64,000 bases of DNA from Chryseobacterium oleae (GTDB lineage: Bacteria > Bacteroidota > Bacteroidia > Flavobacteriales > Weeksellaceae), in contig NZ_FOVD01000005.1 in assembly GCF_900115055.1 (NCBI RefSeq), positions 124,001 to 188,000 of the forward strand. The letters run 5' to 3'. The translations under genes were made by a program, and so were the position numbers. The notes below the pieces were generated by a model. That model saw only the letters and a list, made by a program, of their open reading frames with translations, was not told the DNA's origin and did not search any database. Of the stretch, positions 25,513 through 33,022 are shown piece after piece; the first letter of the stretch is position 1, and each line of letters begins with the position of its first letter.

Positions 25513-26262
25513 ATGAAATCACCCTTATTCCCGATTAAGATTATTTCGATCTACAAAAATGAACTTGGAGATCTCCTTCCATTACCCAAGAGAATGGCCA
25601 AGTGTACCTCTGACACCTATACTGCATTGATTAATATTTCTACTGAACTTGCATCAAAAGGTGGGAAACTGATTCTGAGCGACCTCTTCAGAAGTTACGA
25701 AATGCAGGCACAATCCCATAATGATTATAAATCCGGAAAGAAATCTGCTTTCAGCCCGGCTCCGGGAGGAAGTTTCCATGAAGCGGGAAGAGCTTTTGAT
25801 CTGGATTTAAGTTCCATTAAAATTTCATTATCCGATTTCTGGAAGATGGCTAAAAAGTATGGCGTTGTACCCATTATTGATGAACCTAAAAAAAGCATCT
25901 CTGAAGCCTGGCATTTTGAATGCAGAGGAAGCCACCAGATTATCTATGATTACTACACCGCAAAAAAAGGCACGAATTTCAAACCTTACAAAGCGGCAGC
26001 GGCAAGCGCCATCCTTTCTATTGGAGTTCATGTGGATTTCTTTGGAGATAATCAAAAACAGGCGATGATCCAGTCCCATCTTATCAGACTTGGGAAAGAG
26101 ATCGGGAACCTCGATGGCCAGATTGGAAAGAACACCAAAAAAGCGCTTAGCGAATTAGGATTAATCTTCACAATTAATAATCTGGATGAAATTTTATCTG
26201 AAACTGAAGATCTCGTTCAGGAAAAATTCACGAATGAATACAGAAGTCCAATCCTCCTTTAA
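25513..26262 (+). CDS. M15-type (VanY/VanX-like) peptidase with peptidoglycan-binding-like C-terminus, no signal peptide
   Basis: A 249-residue protein. The zinc-peptidase motifs are complete: SFHEAGRAFDLD (His89, Asp96) and EAWHFE (Glu131, His134), the SxHxxGxAxD ... ExWHxE pattern of D-Ala-D-Ala or L-Ala-D-Glu peptidases. The C-terminal part (about 165-217) contains DGQIGKNTKKALSELGL, like the DGxxGxxTxxAL core of PG_binding_1 domains. The N-terminus (MKSPLFPIKIISIYKNELGD) is not a signal peptide, which is odd for an enzyme acting on peptidoglycan. Export by another route, delivery as cargo or a lysis role are open possibilities. It follows the unknown gene by 30 bp. Confidence 0.75.
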   Translation: MKSPLFPIKIISIYKNELGDLLPLPKRMAKCTSDTYTALINISTELASKGGKLILSDLFRSYEMQAQSHNDYKSGKKSAFSPAPGGSFHEAGRAFDLDLSSIKISLSDFWKMAKKYGVVPIIDEPKKSISEAWHFECRGSHQIIYDYYTAKKGTNFKPYKAAAASAILSIGVHVDFFGDNQKQAMIQSHLIRLGKEIGNLDGQIGKNTKKALSELGLIFTINNLDEILSETEDLVQEKFTNEYRSPILL

Positions 26263-26290
26263 AATAAAATTTTAAAATCACACAAAAATA

Positions 26291-26860
26291 TCATTTCCGC
26301 TTTTGCCCAGCCCTTATCACACTAAGGGTTTGCTGGGTAATTCCCAGATAAGAAGCAATATTTCCCAGAGAAGCTCTTAAAATAAGGTCCGGCGAATTTT
26401 CCATCAGTTTTTGATACCTGTATTCGGCGGACTGAAACTGAATATCGTATAAACGGTCATTCAGCAGTTTGATATGATAAGCCATAGTGTGGCGCATGAA
26501 ATAGTTCAGTTTCTGAACATTATCCAGAAATGGTTCCAGTAAGTTGTAATTTATCATCCTTATTTTGCTCTTCTCCAACAGCTCACCGTTATAATGATCT
26601 TCTCTGTTGAGAAATATATTTTCCACCGACAGAAAAAATGTATTTTCCTTATAAAAAAAGTCGGTAATATCTTTTCCATCCTTGTGATAAAAAGAGCGGA
26701 CCAGCCCTTCTTCAATAAAGAAAACATCTTTTGAACGGCCTCCACTGGAACATAGCATATGATTTTTTGGCAATTCTTTATACGCAAATAATTCATCCAG
26801 TGCCATCACCGTTTCTGGCATCAGACCTATTTCATTCTGAAGGTACAATCGTAATTTCAT
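26291..26860 (-). CDS. Crp/Fnr-family transcriptional regulator
   Basis: A 189-residue regulator when started at MKLRLYLQNEIG (26860); the frame is open 15 codons further upstream. Residues about 10-120 form a cyclic-nucleotide-binding-type beta-barrel (ELPKNHMLCSSGGRSKDVFFIEEGLVRSFY), without the full cAMP phosphate cassette. The C-terminal helix-turn-helix reads LGNIASYLGITQQTLSVIR. Flavobacteria have many such short Crp-like proteins of unknown ligand. It is convergent with the peptidase pair, with only 28 bp between stops and no obvious terminator. Confidence 0.85.
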   Translation of the reverse strand: MKLRLYLQNEIGLMPETVMALDELFAYKELPKNHMLCSSGGRSKDVFFIEEGLVRSFYHKDGKDITDFFYKENTFFLSVENIFLNREDHYNGELLEKSKIRMINYNLLEPFLDNVQKLNYFMRHTMAYHIKLLNDRLYDIQFQSAEYRYQKLMENSPDLILRASLGNIASYLGITQQTLSVIRAGQKRK

Positions 26861-27284
26861 GTCAAGTTTTATGACCCGAAAATGTGTTATCTTATTAATA
26901 AACACTTTTCAGGAGTTTAATTAAAATTCAATCCAATTTCAACCCAGTTGTAATAACTGCAAGGTCTTCAAAAGAATCATTCTTATACCATCACTGATCA
27001 GGCAATATTCATTAAATCAAAAAAAAATCAGGTTTTCATTCAATAGAATTCCAGAAACTTTTTTTACCCAACCGGATGTATACTCTACAAAATTAGTAGA
27101 ATTTTAAATTCTACTTTGTCAGGATTTTCACAAATCATTACCGCATTATGATCACATCGCACTTCAACACCTTGTAAAGCGCCTGAAACAGCAGGTTTTA
27201 GAGAATTTCCAAAGTCAAAAACTAAACGATGGATTTTAAGATAGATGAAAATTTTATAGGGCTATACTGTCTATATTTGACTAC

Positions 27285-27475
27285 CGAAAAGACCTTATTA
27301 TTTTATCCCGAAGCCACATTTCAAAGTAAGATATAAGGTCTTTCATTTTAAGACAAGCACTTTTTTAAATAAGTAGTATAGAATCTGTCGGTAATAAAAA
27401 ACAATGGGAAACACAATTTTATATACAGTACAATTGTGGGAGCTTTTTAAAAGTCTCCCAACAATTGTTTTTCCT
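27285..27475 (+). ncRNA. Candidate small RNA or attenuated leader
   Basis: A promoter-like TATATTTG at 27272-27279 would start a transcript of about 190 nt that folds at its 5' end (arms AAAGACCTTAT / ATAAGGTCTTT) and ends in a strong hairpin with a T-rich tail. No known RNA family was recognised, and the -33 box is not clear. It could instead be a 5' leader with an attenuator for the exported trio downstream. Confidence 0.3.
27430..27475 (+). terminator. Terminator-like hairpin
   Basis: Arms ACAATTGTGGGAG / CTCCCAACAATTGT around an A/T-rich loop, followed by TTTTTCCTTTTG. Confidence 0.65.
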
Positions 27476-27896
27476 TTTGTTCTTTCTTTTACTCTTTTTT
27501 CTCTTCTGTTTTATTCTTTAAATAAGCCTAATGCGTCTGTAATAACATTTAATAATACACCTCAGAACAGGTTAGATCCAAAGAACCATTTTAACTATAC
27601 CTATACAATTCGCTGCCTGAAAGCCGTATTTCCGAAATCCGGACTTCAAACAACCTTAAAGAAGAGTATAGTAACGGATTTTTCAAAAAGTGTCATTTTG
27701 CTATGTTGCTTTGCGAAAAAGATAGAAGTTCTTTCTATTCAGAAAAAGCTTTCCGATACTATACTTTCCATTTCTTATTTTTCACGTCCGCCACCTGGCA
27801 TTTAGTTTTTTTTTCACAATGATTAATATTTCCAGATAAGGAGCTGTACACCGTAGCTTCAGGCAGCTTATTTCCTGTTCACACCAAAAAATAAAT

Positions 27897-28712
27897 ATGA
27901 AAAAAATGTATTATGCTCTTCTCTTCTCATCAGGGTTGAGCATCAATGCCCAAGTAGGCATTTCCAGCAATCCGGCTGATCAGCAGCCTCATCCCAATGC
28001 AATACTCGATGTAAAATCTACCTTTCCAGCCAAAGCAGTCATGCTTCCAACAGTTACACAAATAGGGAATGCAACAGATCCGGATGCCGATGAAGCTTTT
28101 AAAGGGGCTATTATCTACAACAAAGGCAATGGCTCAATCTACGAACATGATGGAACAAACTGGCGTAGTGTTTATCAATATACTGCAGAGCTCCAACCTC
28201 AGTATCTGGCTCATTTCTCAAGACCTTCTGACCTGAATCTATCCTGTTCATCGGGTATTCTTCCACCTTACGGATGTTCAGCAGATGGCATTATTCCGCT
28301 CACCGGAACAGGTCCTTCAGATTTCATAGGAAGTTTAATTAAATTATCTATCGCGTCGAATGTCATTACGGTCAATGAGGCCGGAACCTACAGAATCACC
28401 TATCGTTCTTACGCCGTTTTTCAAGGCCTCAATACAGATTTGATCCAGCTTCGTCTTCAGAAAGCAAATTCAGCAACTCCAAATAGCTTCACCACTATTG
28501 ATTATAAGGAATTTACGGATACCAATGATGGATTGGGTTATAATCCTGTATTTAACGGTTCTATTGTACTACAGGCCAATGCCGGCGATAAATTCCGACT
28601 TCAAGGGCACATGGAATCAGGTTTGTCCCCTATCATTACTTCTTCCACTACTTTTCAAAATAGGAATACATATGGAACGGGTGAATTTATTTTTGAAAAA
28701 ATCATTCTATAA
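27897..28712 (+). CDS. Exported protein, fibre-head-like family (locus 2, member 1)
   Basis: A 271-residue protein with a signal peptide ending at LSINAQ, then VGISSNPADQQPHPNAILDVKS, a variant of the VGINTxxPxxxLDVxG motif. A middle GAIIYNKGNGSIYEHDGTNWRSV segment resembles the tail-fibre-like IYNxxxxxxYxYdGxxW motif. The last 150 residues look like a C1q/TNF-type beta-sandwich (VNEAGTYRITYRSYAVF), which is an inference from pattern only. First of three co-directional paralogues with 18 bp gaps. No sorting domain is seen. Function unknown, probably an exported surface fibre or adhesin. Confidence 0.78.
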   Translation: MKKMYYALLFSSGLSINAQVGISSNPADQQPHPNAILDVKSTFPAKAVMLPTVTQIGNATDPDADEAFKGAIIYNKGNGSIYEHDGTNWRSVYQYTAELQPQYLAHFSRPSDLNLSCSSGILPPYGCSADGIIPLTGTGPSDFIGSLIKLSIASNVITVNEAGTYRITYRSYAVFQGLNTDLIQLRLQKANSATPNSFTTIDYKEFTDTNDGLGYNPVFNGSIVLQANAGDKFRLQGHMESGLSPIITSSTTFQNRNTYGTGEFIFEKIIL

Positions 28713-28730
28713 CCGATATAAAAACATACA

Positions 28731-29603
28731 ATGAAAACTAAAACATTCGTTTACAGTCTGATTTTCACCGTCATATTCGGAATCAGGGCGACTTCACAAG
28801 TAATGATTTCCAATACTCCGGGAATCTTTAATCCTCATCCTAATGCTTTACTGGACATTAAGGATTCTAAAAAGGGGGCTATTTTTACAAAAGCAGATAA
28901 TATCAGTAGTTTTCCTTTGTACAATAACCTTGAAGAGGATTTTTTCGGTGATCTGCCTTCATTGGAAGGGGCTATCATTTATAACAAAGAAGACAAACAA
29001 TATTACAAATATGACGGAACCGTCTGGATCCCGGCACTTCAGCTTGGCGCCTTCTATAATCCTTTCGAAACCCGCCAAAAGGCAAATACCTCACAACAAT
29101 GGTCATGTATAGGCCTACCCGGACTTAACACCTGCAGTCTGGGCCAGCTATTCGGGACCAATAACAGGAAAATAATTCCTTTATCAACTATCGCTAGCCG
29201 TTCTCAATTGCTGGTCAACAATTTAAATCTGGCCACAGGAGCTGATTATGTAACGATACCCGCAGCCGGCCTCTATCATGTTTCAGGGGTGGTAGGATTT
29301 AGCGGAACCAGTGTTTTAGGTTTAGGAGACAATGTTTCTTACTGGGTGAATCTGGACGTGAGCTATGATAATGGAGCCACCTGGAATACTTTAGCCTTCA
29401 GCCAAACCCTTCAGTATGGTGGTCTTTTCATAGATGTAGGCCAGGCCGGTGATAAAAGTGCCAGTGTTTCTGCAACGGTTACTTTACCGGCTAACGCAAG
29501 AATAAGACTCGCCGCATCGGTTTCCACAGAGGCCGTAGTATCTGTGTACTCAAGCTCTACAGCTCATAAAGATACTTTTATCAATATAAAAAAATTAAAA
29601 TAA
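28731..29603 (+). CDS. Exported protein, fibre-head-like family (locus 2, member 2)
   Basis: A 290-residue paralogue of its neighbours: signal peptide (ends near IRATSQ), VMISNTPGIFNPHPNALLDIKD, then the GAIIYNKEDKQYYKYDGTVWIPA segment shared with member 1, and a beta-rich C-terminal half (IPAAGLYHVSGVVGF). It is 18 bp from the genes on both sides, so one transcript is likely. No catalytic motif, lipobox or T9SS domain. Role unknown. Confidence 0.78.
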   Translation: MKTKTFVYSLIFTVIFGIRATSQVMISNTPGIFNPHPNALLDIKDSKKGAIFTKADNISSFPLYNNLEEDFFGDLPSLEGAIIYNKEDKQYYKYDGTVWIPALQLGAFYNPFETRQKANTSQQWSCIGLPGLNTCSLGQLFGTNNRKIIPLSTIASRSQLLVNNLNLATGADYVTIPAAGLYHVSGVVGFSGTSVLGLGDNVSYWVNLDVSYDNGATWNTLAFSQTLQYGGLFIDVGQAGDKSASVSATVTLPANARIRLAASVSTEAVVSVYSSSTAHKDTFINIKKLK

Positions 29604-29620
29604 TCCCTCATTCCGAAACA

Positions 29621-30388
29621 ATGAAAAAATATGCATCATTAGTCAGTATCATCCCCTGTATCGCTATCAATGCGCAGATCATCATAGGAGGAAACAATAT
29701 TTCTAATCCTTACACTCAACTGGAACTTCAGAATACGGATGAAAAAAAGGCATTAATACTTCCTGCGACCAACGATAATACTACTTTGCCACAATATAAT
29801 GTGTTACAAACGGACGGATATAATAATGATCCCACCATGGAAGGAATGCTCATGTATGATAAAAAAGCCCAAATCACTAAGGTGTACGACGGATCTTCGT
29901 GGAAACAGGCTTTTATCCCTGAACATACAGCAACCACCTGGACCAGGGCAAGAATTGAATCTGCTTCTGCAGCTTGTCTTTCAATTTTATGCAGCTCCAA
30001 CAATCTGCCACTTTCTATTCCTGCTAATGATCCTCAGTTTGCAGATCATTTATCGATCCGGCATTCGGCAGACACTTTTCGCATGCGCCAGAAAGGAATT
30101 TACAGAATCAATTTCAATGCTGTATTCGGAGGAATTAATGTAGGATTTACAGGAACTAAAATTAATATTGCCATCCTGGTGAATGGAGAGCAAAAAGCAT
30201 ACATGTCTGCTAATGCCGCATTTATAAGCCTGAACAACTATGCGGTGTCTGCAGATACGGTATTGTTTCTGGATGTGAATAGCAATGTGAATTTCAGAAT
30301 ATCCATCGACAACAGTGCGTTCTCGATATCTGGCTATACGTTTGGGGGAACAGCGGACAGCAATGTAAGCTTTGAAAAAATACTGTAA
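29621..30388 (+). CDS. Exported protein, fibre-head-like family (locus 2, member 3)
   Basis: A 255-residue paralogue: signal peptide (ends at IAINAQ), a divergent start IIIGGNNISNPYTQLELQN, then GMLMYDKKAQITKVYDGSSWKQA and a beta-rich C-terminal half (MRQKGIYRINFNAVFGG). Last gene of the trio; a terminator follows. All three share the order signal peptide, LDVK-like stalk, YDGxxW segment and sandwich-like head. Confidence 0.78.
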   Translation: MKKYASLVSIIPCIAINAQIIIGGNNISNPYTQLELQNTDEKKALILPATNDNTTLPQYNVLQTDGYNNDPTMEGMLMYDKKAQITKVYDGSSWKQAFIPEHTATTWTRARIESASAACLSILCSSNNLPLSIPANDPQFADHLSIRHSADTFRMRQKGIYRINFNAVFGGINVGFTGTKINIAILVNGEQKAYMSANAAFISLNNYAVSADTVLFLDVNSNVNFRISIDNSAFSISGYTFGGTADSNVSFEKIL

Positions 30389-30399
30389 TTATAAATTTA

Positions 30400-30497
30400 A
30401 CTCTTAAAAAATAAAGCTCATGTAGAATAAAACCTGTCATTACATTTAATAGAAATCTGTAGACCTCCAATACCAGTTGATTGGAGGTTTTTATTTT
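30400..30497. repeat. Duplicated intergenic block, copy 1
   Basis: The segment from ACTCTTAAAAAATAAAG to GATTGGAGGTTTTTATTTTT is a close copy of 31914-32013. Shared words include GAATAAA.CCTGTCATTA and AATACCAGTTGATTGGAGG. Copy 1 contains an intact hairpin that copy 2 has partly lost. Confidence 0.85.
30463..30496 (+). terminator. Terminator after exported trio
   Basis: Stem CCTCCAAT / ATTGGAGG with loop ACCAGTTG, then TTTTTATTTTT. Confidence 0.8.
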
Positions 30498-30569
30498 TCA
30501 AAATTCCGTTTAAAGGTTACCAGACTTCCTCATGTCATATCTGCAAAACGATCTGGTTTTACATTAAAA
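30494..30569 (-). pseudogene. Remnant of an AraC-family regulator gene
   Basis: This 76-bp stretch aligns without gaps to 32195-32270, an internal part of the intact AraC gene (for example TTTTTCAAAAT at the start, GAAGGTT or TAAAGGTT, GCAAAACG, TTTACATTAAAA at the end). In the intact copy about 180 bp of 3' coding sequence lie between the duplicated intergenic block and this segment; here they are missing and the two parts are joined at a T-run. The rest of the gene upstream is not recognisable. Confidence 0.7.
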
Positions 30570-30579
30570 ACATCAATAA

Positions 30580-30619
30580 AATACCCTTTGTTGAAACTTT
30601 CAATTCAACAAAGGGTATT
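30580..30619 (-). terminator. Terminator after the exported protein at 30645
   Basis: Long stem AATACCCTTTGTTGAA / TTCAACAAAGGGTATT with an 8-base loop; minus-strand tail TTTTATTG. Confidence 0.8.
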
Positions 30620-30644
30620 CTGTTAATCAGAATTTATATTTTCC

Positions 30645-31661
30645 TTAGTTAATATAAACTCCTGATGCACTGTAGGCTATTAGCCTAAGGTCTGCATTTC
30701 CATTAAAATTATTATTAGAAGATTTTCTCATATACAATTTAACCGTATGGGTACCCGCAGGAACATTAATAATACCACTTAAAGTAAAATTTAACGCTCC
30801 TCCAACACCATCTGCTAAGTATCTTGCACCAGATGTCCAAGGGTTTGCTGATACTGATGATCCATTCTCCTGAATTGCTGTAAATATTTTCGCAGGTGAA
30901 GCAATAGGGGCATCATCTAAGTAGAGCTCTGCTTTATAGTAAGGAGCACCTGCCTGAGTCGATGTATAATCATCAATTCCTACATTGGCATTAAAAAAAA
31001 TAGATCTGGCACTTGCTAATGTCATCGTGGTAGTGGTGTTGGCAATAGCGACCATAGTACTTCCCACTCCATTTGATGCAGTTGCAGAACCGTCTGATTT
31101 ATCATAATTTGTACTTCCTGCAAGCGTTGAAACAGCACCGGGAATGGCTTGTGTACTGATAACACCAGCCCCATTTACCGTAAGCATTTGGGTGTTATCT
31201 GTTGTGGTTGACAAACCGGTTAAAGCCAGCGTATTCGCAGCTGAAGTTCCTATAGCTGTAACTCCGGTAAGCGGTCCTCCTAATTTAATATTCCCTCCCG
31301 AAACAATGTTTATTCCGTTTGAAGCTGTTAAAGAAGACTGATTGAGTACTTTCTGCCAAACACTTCCATTAAAATAATAATACCCACTGTCAGTGATATT
31401 AATTCTTTGCAAGAGTGCATCACCTCCGGAAACATCACTAATATAAATCAATGTTCCTGTTTGCCCGGTTCCATAAAGGGAGTTACCTTTATTGGTAAGC
31501 TCAGCTCTGGTTAATCTTGGTGCCTGTAAACCGTCTTTATCCGTAGTGCCTTTTTTCCCAACAACATCGAGTGTAGATTGTGGCAGAACAGTATTAACTC
31601 CAACCTGAGAAAAAATAAAACCAGGCAACAATCCAATAAATAGAAAATTCTTTTTCATCAT
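30645..31661 (-). CDS. Exported protein, VGVNTVLPQSTLDVVG family
   Basis: A 338-residue protein: signal peptide (ends at FIFSQ), VGVNTVLPQSTLDVVGKKG, then a phrase common in flavobacterial fibre-like proteins (DGLQAPRLTRAELTNKG, GTLIYISDVSG, GYYYFNGSVWQKV). A low-complexity Gly/Thr/Asn stalk follows (about 110-210) and a beta-rich C-terminal head that ends in YSASGVYIN. No T9SS domain. It belongs to the same broad class as the trio at 27897-30388 but is on the other strand, between the AraC remnant and the AraC gene. ATG codons at 31661 and 31658 are both possible starts. Confidence 0.78.
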   Translation of the reverse strand: MMKKNFLFIGLLPGFIFSQVGVNTVLPQSTLDVVGKKGTTDKDGLQAPRLTRAELTNKGNSLYGTGQTGTLIYISDVSGGDALLQRINITDSGYYYFNGSVWQKVLNQSSLTASNGINIVSGGNIKLGGPLTGVTAIGTSAANTLALTGLSTTTDNTQMLTVNGAGVISTQAIPGAVSTLAGSTNYDKSDGSATASNGVGSTMVAIANTTTTMTLASARSIFFNANVGIDDYTSTQAGAPYYKAELYLDDAPIASPAKIFTAIQENGSSVSANPWTSGARYLADGVGGALNFTLSGIINVPAGTHTVKLYMRKSSNNNFNGNADLRLIAYSASGVYIN

Positions 31662-32011
31662 AATATTAACCGTTTTTAAAATTTTGAATTCAAAGAAAAT
31701 TATTTTAAGAGGATTACATTGAATTATTTTGTTAACAATGTGTTAGCAAATTACAGATTAACATCAATAAACAGTTAACATTTAAAAATATAAAACACTT
31801 AATATCAGTATTATAATATTGAAAAAAGTTAATTATACATCTAATTCATTTAGTGACTTATTTAAAGATCGATCATATTGCTTCAGGGATAAAGTACATT
31901 GATTAACAACCTTACTCTTTAAAAATTAAAGTTCATGTTGAATAAAGCCTGTCATTAAAATCTAATAAAAACATGGAGACAGTCAATACCAGTTGATTGG
32001 AGGTTTTTATT
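31662..32011. other. Intergenic region with duplicated block, copy 2
   Basis: Very AT-rich; holds the second copy (31914-32013) of the block at 30400-30497. Its hairpin arms are eroded (AGTCAAT against ATTGGAGG), so it is a poor terminator for the AraC gene. No other feature seen. Confidence 0.6.
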
Positions 32012-32806
32012 TTATATAGATAATCTGCTTGGCGGCAGGCCATACTGTTTTTTAAAAGCAAATGAAAAATGGGAAAGGTCTTCAAAACCAAGATCCAGAT
32101 AAATATCCGTCGCTTTTTTCCCTTTTTCCAGAAGATAGCGGGCTTCCTGAAGTCTTTTTTCGAGCAGCCATTTTCTTGGTGCGGTTCCGAATATTTTTTC
32201 AAAATCCCTTTTGAAGGTTGCGAGACTTCTTCCCGTCAGATAAGCAAAACGGTCCAGCTTTACATTAAAATGATAGTTCTTCTGCATAAAACCTTCAAGA
32301 TCTATTTTATACGGATCAGAAATATCATACAGAATATTTTTTAGTGACGGATCATGTCCAAATAGTAGAAATAAAGCTTCTTTCTGCTTCAACAGAGCCA
32401 ACTCAGGAGATTTATTTTCCAACAGATCCTGATACTGCAGCAAGGATTCCATAAAATATTTCAGATGCTTTACCTCTGATACATCAGTAAAAGCAGACGT
32501 TTTTGATCTTTCCGGGAGTACAAAATGTTCTTCGGTGCTCATCTCCTTCAGCAGTTCATCGTCAAATCTGATGGATAATGATTTGAATTCCGCTTCCTCA
32601 CCCGGTTTTTTCAGAAATTTCAACAATTGATTTTTCCGGACAAGATAGATATCCCCGCTCCGGAACATTTTCCGGTGAACACCATCATTGAGTTCCATTT
32701 CTCCTGAAATCACCATCGATAATGCATTATAGGACACGAACTGTTCCCCTTCGCGAAAAACGGTGAAGTAGCAGGAATAATTGATGTAATCGATATTTTC
32801 GGACAT
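32012..32806 (-). CDS. AraC-family transcriptional regulator
   Basis: A 264-residue regulator. The N-terminal half is a cupin-like sensor (YINYSCYFTVFREGEQFVSYNALSMVISGEMEL ... IYLVRKNQLLKFLKKPGEEAEFKSLSIRF). The C-terminal half has the two helix-turn-helix units of AraC proteins: NVKLDRFAYLTGRSLATFKRDFEKIFGTAPRKWLLEKRLQEA and then KATDIYLDLGFEDLSHFSFAFKKQYGLPP. The effector is unknown. A decayed partial relative lies 1.7 kb to the left, next to the exported trio, which suggests that AraC genes and the exported proteins travel together. Confidence 0.9.
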   Translation of the reverse strand: MSENIDYINYSCYFTVFREGEQFVSYNALSMVISGEMELNDGVHRKMFRSGDIYLVRKNQLLKFLKKPGEEAEFKSLSIRFDDELLKEMSTEEHFVLPERSKTSAFTDVSEVKHLKYFMESLLQYQDLLENKSPELALLKQKEALFLLFGHDPSLKNILYDISDPYKIDLEGFMQKNYHFNVKLDRFAYLTGRSLATFKRDFEKIFGTAPRKWLLEKRLQEARYLLEKGKKATDIYLDLGFEDLSHFSFAFKKQYGLPPSRLSI

Positions 32807-33022
32807 TTCTTTTCGTAATTAAAGTCAAGCCGGAAAGCTCTGGCTTGACTGTTCAATATAATATTTTTTAACCTGAGTTTGGGATAAAAAGTTAAGATAA
32901 AATGGTTGGAAGATGGAAGTTACTATTGGGCAGTAAGTACTTAACAATTCCTTTAAGTTTATTAAAATAGTATTAAAAGATTAATAAAACACCCTGTATT
33001 TCTATCTTCGGACTTCAATAAC

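Larger units (their letters stand above)
26861..27896. other. Long intergenic region with two inverted repeats
   Basis: About 1 kb without a convincing gene. It holds a plus-strand TATATTTG motif (27272-27279), a long-loop inverted repeat AAAGACCTTAT / ATAAGGTCTTT (27288-27343) and a terminator-like hairpin (27430-27475). A 133-codon frame from 27404 starts just before this hairpin, has an odd composition and a C-rich end, and is probably not a gene. The downstream 350 bp are the leader region of the exported-protein trio. Confidence 0.45.

Noticed and set aside
27404..27805. 133-codon plus-strand frame
   Set aside because: It begins just before a strong terminator-like hairpin, resembles no known family, and has an unusual composition; kept only as part of the intergenic description.
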